Shown piece by piece: positions 5,556-14,952 of a stretch of DNA of 45,615 nt. The first letter of the stretch is position 1; the number at the start of each line of letters is the position of its first letter. Origin of the DNA: a virus; the IMG/VR virus record IMGVR_UViG_3300017605_000353, positions 1 to 45,615 of that record; one strand, 5' to 3'. Below the pieces are notes generated by a model, which was not told where the DNA came from, did no database searches, and saw only the letters and a program-made list of their open reading frames with translations. The translations under genes and the position numbers were made by a program.

Positions 5556-7061
5556 ATGCCTACTGACTGCGACAGTGAGGCTGACGTAGACGTACTTCTA
5601 CTCAAGCGCCGCCAGGCCGAGTTGCTTTCCCGCAAGCTAGAGCTTGTCAAGGCAAACGGTCTGGCATACTATCGTCCACATCCGGGGCAGGATGCCTTCC
5701 ACCGGGCGGGCGCGCGAGTGCGTAAACGGTATGTGCGAACCGGCAATCGTTGGGGGAAATCGACCGCGGGGTGCGCGGAGGATTTGTCCTGGTTGCTGAA
5801 CGAGCGGCCGTTTTATCCTGAGTCGGACCCAGCGAGACGTGGAGGTATCCCCCAACGGCCGAATAAGCTTCTTACCGTTACTACCGACTGGGAAAAGGTC
5901 GCGGAGATTTGGACGGACCCATCGGAGGGCAAGGTTTGGAAGATGATGCCGAGCGGGTTTGTTAAGAAGTGCCATCGGAACTCGATGGGGGTGATTGACA
6001 AGATCGACTGCGTGAACGGGTCGATGTGGCGGTTCGAGTCGGTAAAGGGGTTTAAGTACGACGCGCAAGGGGCTGAATCGTCGGACTGGGATGGGATTCA
6101 TTACGATGAACCACTCCCCGAAAAGATGCGGAAAGCGTTGGCGCGTGGGTTGATTGACAGGGGTGGATCCGAGTGGTTTACACTCACCCCGCTCACTGAG
6201 TTCTGGATCAATGACTATTTCTTCCCGGATGACACTGGTGGTAAGCCCCGGCTAGATGTCTGGACGACCACAGGCACGACGTATGATAACGTCTACATCT
6301 CGGAAGCGAACATCGCGAGTTATGAGTCCGACCTGACGGATGATGAACGTCAGTGCCGGATTAACGGGATTCCGTTGGAGCTCGCGGGGCTGGTTTACAA
6401 GGAGTTCAAATGGGACCAGCATGTTCTGAAAGACCCTCCCCCCGGTTGGGCTAGTTGGAACGATCCACCCGACGACTGGACTGTATACTTCGCTATCGAC
6501 CCGCACCCGCGAACACCTCACGCGGTCCTCTTCTGCGCGGTCGGACCAACCGGCTCCCACTATTACTTCGCGGATATCTTTGAACACTGCACGATTAGCG
6601 CGCTGTCGACTAGGATTAAACAACACACCTTGGCGAAACGGCCGGGTGGGTTGAAGCTGCGGAATGTCGGCTGGGCGAAGGTCGACCCCATTGCGGATAT
6701 TCACGATCCGATAACGGACACGAATATGATATTCGAGTTCGAGCGGAATGGGATATTTGTCGAGAAGGCGACGAAGGCGTTGGACCATGGGATTCTGCGT
6801 GTCAAGGAGCAGCTCAAAACCCCCGGCGCGATATACTTCTCTCCGTCATGTGCTCGGACGTTGTGGGAGATTCAACGTTACTGTTGGGACCCTGAAAAGG
6901 AACGTCCGATCGATGCTAACGACCATATGATGGAGAACCTATACCGTCTCGAACTCAGTGATATGGTATGGCTCGATCCGTCCTGGAAAAATGTCCGAAT
7001 CGACGAACTCTCAATCACTAGACCCGAGTTGGATCTTGGGCCTATTCAACTCGATACTTAG
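5556..7061 (+). CDS. terL: terminase large subunit
   Basis: ATPase-nuclease motor that packages DNA through the portal. The Walker A-like motif RTGNRWGKST lies near residues 57-66 and Walker B-like WDGIHYDEP near 180-190. The C-terminal RNase H-like nuclease begins near VYFAIDPHPRTPHAV (about residue 310) with a first acidic residue in AIDPH, and further acidic residues follow (AKVDPIADIHDP). The length of 501 residues is normal for the family. I start at ATG 5556 rather than TTG 5553. It is followed two bases after its stop by the next gene. Confidence 0.9.
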   Translation: MPTDCDSEADVDVLLLKRRQAELLSRKLELVKANGLAYYRPHPGQDAFHRAGARVRKRYVRTGNRWGKSTAGCAEDLSWLLNERPFYPESDPARRGGIPQRPNKLLTVTTDWEKVAEIWTDPSEGKVWKMMPSGFVKKCHRNSMGVIDKIDCVNGSMWRFESVKGFKYDAQGAESSDWDGIHYDEPLPEKMRKALARGLIDRGGSEWFTLTPLTEFWINDYFFPDDTGGKPRLDVWTTTGTTYDNVYISEANIASYESDLTDDERQCRINGIPLELAGLVYKEFKWDQHVLKDPPPGWASWNDPPDDWTVYFAIDPHPRTPHAVLFCAVGPTGSHYYFADIFEHCTISALSTRIKQHTLAKRPGGLKLRNVGWAKVDPIADIHDPITDTNMIFEFERNGIFVEKATKALDHGILRVKEQLKTPGAIYFSPSCARTLWEIQRYCWDPEKERPIDANDHMMENLYRLELSDMVWLDPSWKNVRIDELSITRPELDLGPIQLDT

Positions 7062-7062
7062 T

Positions 7063-7380
7063 ATGTATTTCAACGAACAACGGTCTTTCTCGTCGGCGCT
7101 GGAGGCTAGTAGAACGGCGAAGTCAGCGCCCGGTAAGTTGCTGTCGGCCATGGGACACAATGCCACGGCCGGCGATGTGTTTTTCCAAATCTGGGACGGG
7201 GTGCCGGGTGTAGGGACGTTGATACAGACCGTTACCGTGCCGGGGGGAGCCACGGGGTCGTTTGATTTTGGGTCGAGGGGGATTCCTTTTGTTACGGGGA
7301 TTTCGGCGGCGCTGTCGTCGACCCGGACCACGTTCACGACGCTCGGTGCCAATGGTTGGTATACGATTGTTTACATCTAA
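7063..7380 (+). CDS. small virion-type protein, 105 aa
   Basis: The start at 7063 lies one base after the terminase stop; the longer frame from 6958 overlaps the terminase and is rejected. The product is Gly/Thr/Ala-rich and beta-like (VFFQIWDGVPGVGTLIQTVT, then FDFGSRGIPFVTGISAALSS), reminiscent of small phage beta-sandwich proteins. No family is named. It ends four bases before the 27-bp dyad that precedes the fibre gene. Confidence 0.6.
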   Translation: MYFNEQRSFSSALEASRTAKSAPGKLLSAMGHNATAGDVFFQIWDGVPGVGTLIQTVTVPGGATGSFDFGSRGIPFVTGISAALSSTRTTFTTLGANGWYTIVYI

Positions 7381-7384
7381 GCCC

Positions 7385-7411
7385 TGTCGCCTTCAATACC
7401 TGAAGATGTCA
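7385..7411. promoter_or_regulatory. 27-bp dyad, copy 2
   Basis: Arms TGTCGCCTTCA and TGAAGATGTCA around ATACC. The final A is the A of the ATG of the next gene, and the element starts four bases after the previous stop (TAA-GCCC). The arms are identical, in inverted orientation, to those at 15896-15922. The 3' arm carries the only SD-like stretch (GAAG) before this start, so an RNA hairpin could hide it. Confidence 0.65.
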
Positions 7412-10236
7412 TGAAAAAGCTGCTTTCTTTATTGTTTACTCTTGCGCCATTACTGCTGAACGCAGCTGTGACCGTAGCACCGTCGTCAGGTGGGGTGAGA
7501 CCCACGAATAGCCCGTTCGAGACCGCGATTATTCAGATCGTGTCGGGTGTGCCGATTTGGACCTCGCCGAGTGGGCTTACGGCGTCGGCGACCAATGCGG
7601 TGCAGTCGATTAATGGTTTGAGTAGCAACGCGCAGTTCATGGTGTTGCTAACCACTGGCTCGTCCTCGAATAATCCGGGAATTACTCCGTTGAACGGTGC
7701 GGGTGGTTCGACGAACTTTTTACACCTTCCGTTTGTTAACGGGACGATTAACGGCTTATTCGCCTCGAACGATTACACGCGGTTTTTACAGTCTCAGACC
7801 GGCGGCCAGGTGTTGTCGAATCTACTTCAAACCAGCATCGTGCAAGGTGCTACGAACGCGTCGTTCTTCCATCAGACGTCGGCGGGTAGGTCTACCAATG
7901 CTACGTTCCTAGGTGAGTTCTTTGCAACGAACGGGAATGTGTATTTCGGGGTTGGGTTTGGTGGGCCGGTTGGGACGTTTACGAATTTCTATACGTCGGC
8001 GTTCAGGGGTACGGTTTATATGATCGACTCTGGGTTGAGTATGAATTTGCAGAACGGGGTGGCGCTGAGGGTAGACAATGGTAGTTCCATTGCCCTTGGT
8101 GTTAACGGTTCCGTAGGTGTGACGCCTAACTGGTTCAACGTAGGCACGAACTCGTTTCTTGTGTCGGGTAATGGCGACGCGGGTGAGTTCTGGCGGTATC
8201 GTTTCATTGGTGATCTTACGCCGAATTATACCAACCTAGTGATGCGTTGGCGGGAGATGTCGAACTACGTGGCTCTCGTGGCGTCGAATGCAGTGAGGGT
8301 AACCGCGGGTGCGAACGTGTCCGTGACGCCGAGCGGCTCTGGCGGAGTGATGTCATTTGCCGTGGCGTCATCCGGGGGTGGGGGCGGGACGCCGACGGGT
8401 ACAATCGATGGTCAAATCCAGTATTACAGCAACGCCCTTTTCCAATCCTCTACTAAGTTGCTTTGGGATGAAACTTCGCAGGCGTTGACGGTTAAGTCTG
8501 TTAACCAGGATAGAGCGGGTTTTATAGCTACGGACCCAGGCTCGGGTGAGACGGCTTACCTAGCTCCTTTGGGTGTCTACAGTAGCAATTCCCTTGGCAC
8601 CGCTATGCGGCTTGTTGCTGGTGGTTATTCATGGGCAACTGGTGTATTACTACACACGAACGGCGATCTTACACCACTTAACGGTGCAGTAGTTTCAGCT
8701 TTAGGTCAGGAAAGCATACCCTGGCGTGGGGCGTGGATTACGAGTGGGACGTTTTATTATCCTACGAACTATGCTACAACTACACCCTCATTTGGTGGTG
8801 TGTCTTTAGGTTTGGGCAGACTGTATCTTGGTGGTGTTAACGACCGCTACTACGTTGATGCGAAGACGAATGTATTGTTGGTGTGGACTAACATGCTTGT
8901 GGATGTCGACTACCAGCTTTTGTTGAATGTTACGAACAATTCAGTGGTTACATGGTCTAACAGCGCTGCGTTGATTTGGCCGGATAACATTCCCGAGACT
9001 ACATTCACTAACGAGGCACTTTACATAGTCCGTAAGCATTCTATTACTGGACGTACGAATGTTTGGCGTGTTGGACAGTTACCACAATCTCTTGGTGCGT
9101 CGGTGCTAGTGCGATCAAACGCTACACCAGGTGGTTATACGCATGTGTATTTTTCAGTCGATGGACAGTCCTTGGTCCGTAACGGCGGTGTGGTAGCGCC
9201 GGGTGCGGTGAACCTAGCGAACGCCAACGCAGTCAGTGGTCAGTTGCCGAAGGCGAACTTGCTTAGCACGGTATCCTACGACGATGAGGTAAATACCTTT
9301 ACGTTGGAGCAGATTCATCAAGGTCCGGTGAACTACGCGTACTCGGATATTTCGGGTACGTCGATTGATTGGGCGTTGTCGTCACGGAGGTCGAAGACGT
9401 TGACTGGGAACGTCACGTTCACGTTTGCGAACCTAGCCGATGGCCGCGAACACTTCGTGCGTATCCTGCAAGACGCCACTGGCACACGGACGGTCACATG
9501 GCCTGGGTCGATTGTATGGGTATCGTCGACGAACCAAGCCGATATCCCGGTGGTTAATACGAACGCTAACCAATACACGTATTACAAGTTCATCCGTGAC
9601 GGTGGCACGATCTTTGGTTGGGTCAGCAGCTCGGATTCTATCGTGCTGGTTGACCTCGCGAATATAACGGGCCTGACGAAGGGGGATGTGTTTGTCTGGG
9701 ACGGCACGCATATCATTCGACTCGCAGCCGGAACGACTGGGCAGGCGTTGTTGGCTAGCTCGAGCGCCGCGTCAGGCCTTGCTTACGTAACGGTGATTAC
9801 AAATGCGCTGAAGGGTTGGAACGCGAACGCGACGGCTAGTGGGGGACAGTTGACGGTGAATGTGACGAACGCCTCGACACTGGTGGCATCGAACGCTACG
9901 ACATCGCAGGCGGACTTTACGCTGACCGAGGATTACATCAGCACGGATGTCATGCGGGCGAACCTCACGATTCAGTTGACGAATCTTGTACCAGGCCGGT
10001 CGATTACGTATTACTTGACGGGTGATACGAACGTGAACGATCGAACGGTTACGGTGGTGACGAACGGAATACCGTCTATCGCGTGTCGGATTCGGTGGAA
10101 TATCTTTAGTCCCACGAACGGGTCCACGAGCTTTACGGTGACGAATAATACGAAAACCGAGCTGTCGCTCAAGTGCGTGCCCGGTGAAGGTGTGAACGAA
10201 ATCTGGGCCGTGTGGTCGCCCTTCCGACGCCAATGA
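7411..10236 (+). CDS. large secreted or tail fibre-like protein with signal peptide
   Basis: A 941-residue protein, Asn/Thr/Ser/Gly-rich throughout, of the kind seen in phage fibres and bacterial surface proteins (repeated TNA/SNA/TNG words and beta-strands). Residues 1-19 form a textbook Sec signal: basic MKK, hydrophobic LLSLLFTLAPLLL, then NAA before VTVAPSS. Virion proteins normally lack such a signal, so it may be exported, or the N-terminus may be a membrane or assembly anchor. A central Gly-rich linker (SSGGGGGTPTG, about residues 318-328) splits the protein. The start abuts the dyad at 7385. The protein overlaps the next gene by ATGA. Confidence 0.7.
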   Translation: MKKLLSLLFTLAPLLLNAAVTVAPSSGGVRPTNSPFETAIIQIVSGVPIWTSPSGLTASATNAVQSINGLSSNAQFMVLLTTGSSSNNPGITPLNGAGGSTNFLHLPFVNGTINGLFASNDYTRFLQSQTGGQVLSNLLQTSIVQGATNASFFHQTSAGRSTNATFLGEFFATNGNVYFGVGFGGPVGTFTNFYTSAFRGTVYMIDSGLSMNLQNGVALRVDNGSSIALGVNGSVGVTPNWFNVGTNSFLVSGNGDAGEFWRYRFIGDLTPNYTNLVMRWREMSNYVALVASNAVRVTAGANVSVTPSGSGGVMSFAVASSGGGGGTPTGTIDGQIQYYSNALFQSSTKLLWDETSQALTVKSVNQDRAGFIATDPGSGETAYLAPLGVYSSNSLGTAMRLVAGGYSWATGVLLHTNGDLTPLNGAVVSALGQESIPWRGAWITSGTFYYPTNYATTTPSFGGVSLGLGRLYLGGVNDRYYVDAKTNVLLVWTNMLVDVDYQLLLNVTNNSVVTWSNSAALIWPDNIPETTFTNEALYIVRKHSITGRTNVWRVGQLPQSLGASVLVRSNATPGGYTHVYFSVDGQSLVRNGGVVAPGAVNLANANAVSGQLPKANLLSTVSYDDEVNTFTLEQIHQGPVNYAYSDISGTSIDWALSSRRSKTLTGNVTFTFANLADGREHFVRILQDATGTRTVTWPGSIVWVSSTNQADIPVVNTNANQYTYYKFIRDGGTIFGWVSSSDSIVLVDLANITGLTKGDVFVWDGTHIIRLAAGTTGQALLASSSAASGLAYVTVITNALKGWNANATASGGQLTVNVTNASTLVASNATTSQADFTLTEDYISTDVMRANLTIQLTNLVPGRSITYYLTGDTNVNDRTVTVVTNGIPSIACRIRWNIFSPTNGSTSFTVTNNTKTELSLKCVPGEGVNEIWAVWSPFRRQ

Positions 10237-10943
10237 AAAACGTAATGCTTAGATTAGTGGTTCTGGTTGCGTTGGTGCTGACCGCATTGCCGGTCCAGCC
10301 ACAGAGACGCGCTGTGTTGGAAGCAGCACAGAAGAAAGGGTTTGGTGGTGGTTCTGCTGGTGTTACGGAGTCGGAGCTGTTTAACGATACGCTTACCAGG
10401 ACCGAAACGCCGGCTGCAAGCCCGTGGATTTGTTTGTTTTCGTCGACCGCGAATCGAGAGTTCAATCTCGACGGTGCAGATGCAGTGCCGGAGCTGGTTT
10501 CCACGGATTGTGGAATGTATTACACCGGCATTGCGATTGCGACGAATCAGTATATCAAGATCACTGCGTCTACGTCGGGTGGTTCAGCTGGGTCAGGGAT
10601 TGGAGTTGGGGTAAGGGTTAAGACAGTTTCTCCTGACACTACTGGCTACCGTGTCGTGGCATGTAAGGCGGGGTCGAATAACTGGGAGATATCGAAGTAC
10701 GTTGCGGGTGTGCAGTCAGGTGCGGTACAGTTTACCCAAGCCTGGAATGACACGGATGAGATTAAGGTTTACTGCACGGGGACAACTACGGTTACGATTC
10801 AGGTTTTCTTGAATGGTTCCCAGATCGGGTCGAACTGGACGGATTCGTCTAGTACGTTGCAGGCTGGAGCGGTTGCGATATGGTATTCGTCGACTACGAC
10901 CACGCCGAAGATTCATACCGCTCGCGGTGGTAGTTTGCTTTGA
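10233..10943 (+). CDS. secreted lectin-like beta-sandwich protein with signal peptide
   Basis: I take ATG 10233 (ATGA overlap with the preceding stop), which gives 236 residues starting MKNVMLRLVVLVALVLTALP, a Sec-type signal with a long hydrophobic core. The mature part begins with a Gly-rich stretch and a domain opening with ESELFNDTLTRTETPAASPW. This phrase resembles the first strand of LamG/concanavalin-like domains in phage and bacterial surface proteins. Alternating strands follow (YRVVACKAGSNNWEISKYVA, VTIQVFLNG). It probably binds carbohydrate. Exact family is an inference. Confidence 0.6.
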   Translation: MKNVMLRLVVLVALVLTALPVQPQRRAVLEAAQKKGFGGGSAGVTESELFNDTLTRTETPAASPWICLFSSTANREFNLDGADAVPELVSTDCGMYYTGIAIATNQYIKITASTSGGSAGSGIGVGVRVKTVSPDTTGYRVVACKAGSNNWEISKYVAGVQSGAVQFTQAWNDTDEIKVYCTGTTTVTIQVFLNGSQIGSNWTDSSSTLQAGAVAIWYSSTTTTPKIHTARGGSLL

Positions 10944-10947
10944 TCCC

Positions 10948-13900
10948 ATGAGAGTTTTACTTACTACGCTGGTGTTGCTGCTCGGGTTTGGCGTGCGAGG
11001 GGCTACGTTGAACTCAGATGGCACGTCCGCAGACACGCAGGCGAAGATTAACGCGGCGGTTACTGGGGATGAGGTTGTGATCGCGAACGGCACACGGTCG
11101 TGGTCGACTGGTGTGACTATTCCGAACACGAAGGCGATTACGTTGCGGGGGAATGGTACCAACGCGTGTTTTATCAACAGCACGATGGCGGGGAGTCAGG
11201 TTTTCTTGATTACCGTTACCGCCGGCACGGTGGGGACTACTACGGTGAAGGATTTGACGTTGACGGGGTTGACCTACGATAAGCGCGGTGTGAGGTTTAA
11301 TTCCCAGGTTGGTGATTCGTGTCCCCAACTCATCGAGTGCGCGTTGTTTAGCATAGTTAATACACTTTCCGTCAACGTGGAGCACTTTGGTAGCGGTATG
11401 TTTCGGATGAAGCATTGTATGGTGACGGGTGGCCATGCGTCCGAGATGGTGCATATTCGTGGTTACTCGAATGGGGACACGGCCGGCTGGGCGTATGATG
11501 TCGTGCCTGGGAGCTTTGACGCCGCATACATCGAGTACAATACGTTCTTTTTGAACGAGACGAACTTGACGACTGGTGTAATGTACGACCAGGGCACATG
11601 TGCAATTCAGTCGTATAATGGGGCACGTACGGTGTTTCGGTATAATCTCATGTTCCATTGCCAGATTGACCAGCACGGTACGGCGGGGATGATTGGGGCA
11701 AGGTGGTGGGAGATTTATGGTAACACGAATTACACGCCCCAGTTTGGTGCGACGGATAAGTATATGGGGATTCGTGCTGGGTCGGGTGTGATTTTTAACA
11801 ACAAGAAGACGGGATTCGCGAATCAGTCCGGTGGTGGAATAGCGTTGTATGAGGAAGATTCGGGTTATCCCGCGTTGTATCAGGTGGGTCGGGGTAAGAA
11901 TCAGACGTCGTTCCCTGCGTATTTGTGGAATAATACGTCGCCGGATCTGACTGCGGGTGGCACGTCGCAGGTGTTATTAGGTCGGGACTTTTTCAACACG
12001 ACCCCACCATATCAATACACTGCCGCGGGAGCTCACTTTTTGGACACGGGTGATACAACACCACCAGCACCATCTACTGCGGTTATTCCTTCGGGTGGTG
12101 TCACGGTTGAGATTAACTGGACGGAGGCTTGCACAATCGGTGCAGGAGGCGCTGGTGGGTTGGTTGTAAATGCCAGTGGTGGTGCGGTTACGGCGAATTT
12201 AGCGTCGGGACAAGGGACTGGGAAGTTTATTTATTCGTTGTCTCGTGGTATTCAATCGGGTGAGACGGTTACGTTGGACTACACCCAGCCTGGATCGGGT
12301 ATTGAAGACATAGCTGGCAATGCTTGTTCGTCGTTTACTGGTCAGACTGTGCAGAATAACAGCACGTTGGGCGATTCGACACCGCCTACGGTAGTGTCGG
12401 CGATTATTGGCACCAACGGTAATACGATTACTTTCACGTGGTCGGAGGCTTGTGTGGCTGGTCCTGGGGGTGTGGGTGGGTTGACATTCGGTGCGTCGGG
12501 TGCGCCCGGTGGGTCGGCTGCGTTGACCGGCACATACGTAAGCGGAAGCGGGAGCACGATGTGGACTTGGGCGTTTAATCGTTACGTGGATTATCGTGAG
12601 ACGGTGACGAGGACGTATGTGCAGCCGGGTCATGGGATTGAGGACACGTCCGCAGCGGGGAATGACCTCGCGAATTTCACCACGCAGCCTACGGTGAATG
12701 CGTCCGAGGCGAATATCATTGACATTTTACCGCCGGATCGGTTTAGTCCATACTGGGCCCAGACCGGAATTGAGGGTGGAATACCGACGACGTTCACGGT
12801 GATGTTCGCGAATGTGACCCAGGCTCCTTACAACGTGGACAACACGGGCGTAAGCGATGCGTCGGTAGGTGTGCAGGCCGCGATTGACGCTTGTACGTCG
12901 GGACAGTATGTTTTCATGCCGATTGGCACATATCGGTTTAATTCGAGGGTTAATCTAAAGAACAACTGCGTGCTGAGGGGCGCAGGTCGGTATCTTACGG
13001 TGATTAACTCATACGCAAACTGGCACGCGTTGAATATCGGAGATTTCCCGTCGGCACCAGTTGATACCCGTGTGGCGAATCATCTCACGGTTGGGACGTC
13101 GAACGTGAGTGTGTTCTCGGTATCAACGCCGGCGATTGCGTTGGGCGATTTCATCGTGATCGACCAGGTGAATGATGGGGTTACGGTTACGAACTGCCCG
13201 GATGACCTAGGTGGGTTGGGCACACAACCACAGCCTTCAAGGGATTCTAACACGAGGAATTTAGCCCAAGTGCGACAGGTCGTGGCTATCAGCGGAACGA
13301 ATTTGACGGTGTTCCCTCCGGTTACCCATGCATTCAATACAAACTATGCGACCGAGGTGTGGGAGTTGAATCAAGGTGTGGCAATGGTGACGAACGCGGG
13401 ATTTGAGTCCTTTACGGTTGAACGGGTATCTCCGGTCGACCAGTTCGCGGGGTATAATATGTTCAAGTTCGTGTGCGCGTCACGGTGCTGGATTCAAGAC
13501 GTGAGGGCTACAAACACGATCTGGTGGCATGTCGATCTCGATCGCTCGTTCCGGTGCCAGGTATTCAACTCGGAGTTCAATTCGGCCATGTTCCGTGGTG
13601 GTGGCGCTGCGTATGGGGTTGTGCCGTTTAACGTCAGTTCGATGCATCGGATTGAACACAATCGGTTTTATCGCCTGCGTCACGCAATGCCTCCGATTCT
13701 GTGTAGCGATATTGTGTTTGGGTATAATTTCTCGGTCGACTCGGATCAAGGTGATGGGTGGTTGGCCGGTGATATGTTCCCACACGGAGCGCACGCTACG
13801 ATGGTGTTGTTTGAGGGGAATTATGGGGTTAAGATCTTCAACGACTGGACGCATGGATCGTGTGATTACATTTGTTACTTTCGGAACTTCGTGGTTGGAA

Positions 13901-14409
13901 AGAGCACGTACAACACGTCGGCAGCAGGGCGTCGCCTCGTGGATAATAACATCCACGCAACGTACCTGACGTTCGTCGGTAATGTCTTTGGCACGAACGA
14001 TGGCTGGACCTACACCTCCTACGAAGCCCGGTTCTCCCGTACGACCGCTGGTATCTACATCTTTAACTGGGACTTCGTAAACGACGCTGATGGCATCTCC
14101 GATGTGTTGGTCCCCTCGGCCTACGATACCGCATTCCGTCATGCTAACTATGACGATGCAGACAAAAATATCAAATATGCTCTGCACTATGAGAATCACA
14201 CCTTGTCCAACTCGCTCTACTTGGTATCGAAGCCGACCTGGTTCGGTGATCGCGGTTGGCCGACGCCATTCAACAATCCGAAGTATATCGACTTACCAGC
14301 CGGGTATTCATACGTTTTTGGCACCAACCCGCCGCCGGATAATAATCCGTTTCCTGGTGTCAATGTTCGGAAGGCGGGCAAGATCGGTAGGGCATCAGGG
14401 TTACCGTGA
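10948..14409 (+). CDS. pectate-lyase-like tailspike/depolymerase with signal peptide
   Basis: I start at ATG 10948 (MRVLLTTLVLLLGFGVRGAT), a third consecutive Sec-type signal; the longer frame from 10813 overlaps the previous gene. The 1,153-residue product has a first right-handed beta-helix (about residues 20-360; DEVVIANGTRSW, ITLRGNGT, IEYNTFFLN). Two tandem Ig-like domains follow, each opening with D(T/S)TPP (about 370-485 and 485-590), of the type joining secreted enzymes. A second beta-helix (about 620-1000) has the tailspike-like phrase TYRFNSRVNLKNNCVLRGAG. Expected role: degradation or binding of surface polysaccharide. No catalytic residues can be fixed by eye. Confidence 0.7.
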   Translation: MRVLLTTLVLLLGFGVRGATLNSDGTSADTQAKINAAVTGDEVVIANGTRSWSTGVTIPNTKAITLRGNGTNACFINSTMAGSQVFLITVTAGTVGTTTVKDLTLTGLTYDKRGVRFNSQVGDSCPQLIECALFSIVNTLSVNVEHFGSGMFRMKHCMVTGGHASEMVHIRGYSNGDTAGWAYDVVPGSFDAAYIEYNTFFLNETNLTTGVMYDQGTCAIQSYNGARTVFRYNLMFHCQIDQHGTAGMIGARWWEIYGNTNYTPQFGATDKYMGIRAGSGVIFNNKKTGFANQSGGGIALYEEDSGYPALYQVGRGKNQTSFPAYLWNNTSPDLTAGGTSQVLLGRDFFNTTPPYQYTAAGAHFLDTGDTTPPAPSTAVIPSGGVTVEINWTEACTIGAGGAGGLVVNASGGAVTANLASGQGTGKFIYSLSRGIQSGETVTLDYTQPGSGIEDIAGNACSSFTGQTVQNNSTLGDSTPPTVVSAIIGTNGNTITFTWSEACVAGPGGVGGLTFGASGAPGGSAALTGTYVSGSGSTMWTWAFNRYVDYRETVTRTYVQPGHGIEDTSAAGNDLANFTTQPTVNASEANIIDILPPDRFSPYWAQTGIEGGIPTTFTVMFANVTQAPYNVDNTGVSDASVGVQAAIDACTSGQYVFMPIGTYRFNSRVNLKNNCVLRGAGRYLTVINSYANWHALNIGDFPSAPVDTRVANHLTVGTSNVSVFSVSTPAIALGDFIVIDQVNDGVTVTNCPDDLGGLGTQPQPSRDSNTRNLAQVRQVVAISGTNLTVFPPVTHAFNTNYATEVWELNQGVAMVTNAGFESFTVERVSPVDQFAGYNMFKFVCASRCWIQDVRATNTIWWHVDLDRSFRCQVFNSEFNSAMFRGGGAAYGVVPFNVSSMHRIEHNRFYRLRHAMPPILCSDIVFGYNFSVDSDQGDGWLAGDMFPHGAHATMVLFEGNYGVKIFNDWTHGSCDYICYFRNFVVGKSTYNTSAAGRRLVDNNIHATYLTFVGNVFGTNDGWTYTSYEARFSRTTAGIYIFNWDFVNDADGISDVLVPSAYDTAFRHANYDDADKNIKYALHYENHTLSNSLYLVSKPTWFGDRGWPTPFNNPKYIDLPAGYSYVFGTNPPPDNNPFPGVNVRKAGKIGRASGLP

Positions 14410-14410
14410 A

Positions 14411-14752
14411 ATGAACATAGGTAAACGGAATATTCGTATCACAAGTGAGTGGGCGTTTAGGTTCGTTCTTCTGACGGTCAACATCATAGGGCCGGTGATT
14501 GTGGCCTGGATGTGGGTTCGGATGGAAGAAAAGTTCGTGAAACGTGCAGAACATGAGGCGTTGCGGGCTGAGATTCACCGCATAGTCGCCGAGAGCGAGA
14601 CACGGCAGTTCAAGACACTGGATGAGTATGCGAAAACGCATGACCACTGGAACCGGACTGTGAATGATAACTACAATCGTGAACTCGCCTCAATCAATAC
14701 CGAGTTGAAACGCATGAGCGACAGACTCGATAGGGTGCTGGAGAAACGGTGA
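14411..14752 (+). CDS. inner-membrane coiled-coil protein, i-spanin-like
   Basis: 113 residues, one transmembrane helix near the N-terminus (FRFVLLTVNIIGPVIVAWMW, residues 17-36) followed by a long charged helix (MEEKFVKRAEHEALRAEIHR to the end). This topology fits Rz-like inner-membrane spanins or phage holin/anti-holin accessories. It starts two bases after the spike gene and its TGA overlaps the next ATG by one base. Together with the next two genes (small membrane protein, lipoprotein) it makes a probable lysis block. Family not certain. Confidence 0.55.
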   Translation: MNIGKRNIRITSEWAFRFVLLTVNIIGPVIVAWMWVRMEEKFVKRAEHEALRAEIHRIVAESETRQFKTLDEYAKTHDHWNRTVNDNYNRELASINTELKRMSDRLDRVLEKR

Positions 14753-14940
14753 TGGAAAAGACAACGTTCTTTGCGATGGTAGCTGCGGCGGGTCAGGTGT
14801 TGGAGCGGAGTACGACACTGCCTCCGTGGGCGTGGACGATTGGGGAGCTTTTGTCCACTATTGGAACAGTTGGTTTGGGCTATTCGGCGGCTGACCGCCG
14901 GCCCAGGACGGAAAACCCGGGACCGCCAAAGGTCCCATAA
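14752..14940 (+). CDS. small membrane protein, holin candidate
   Basis: 62 residues with a hydrophobic N-terminal helix (FFAMVAAAGQVL) and a second hydrophobic stretch (AWTIGELLSTIGTVGLGYSA, residues about 27-46), ending in a short charged and Pro-rich tail. Size and location between a coiled-coil membrane protein and a lipoprotein fit a holin. No signature motif exists for this class, so the call rests on topology and context. The start overlaps the previous stop. Confidence 0.5.
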   Translation: MEKTTFFAMVAAAGQVLERSTTLPPWAWTIGELLSTIGTVGLGYSAADRRPRTENPGPPKVP

Positions 14941-14952
14941 CAGAAAGGACAG

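Noticed and set aside
12199-12633. Arg/Thr-rich minus-strand ORF inside the spike gene
   Set aside because: Antisense to a clear beta-helix/Ig-like protein; His/Arg/Pro-rich composition of antisense translation.
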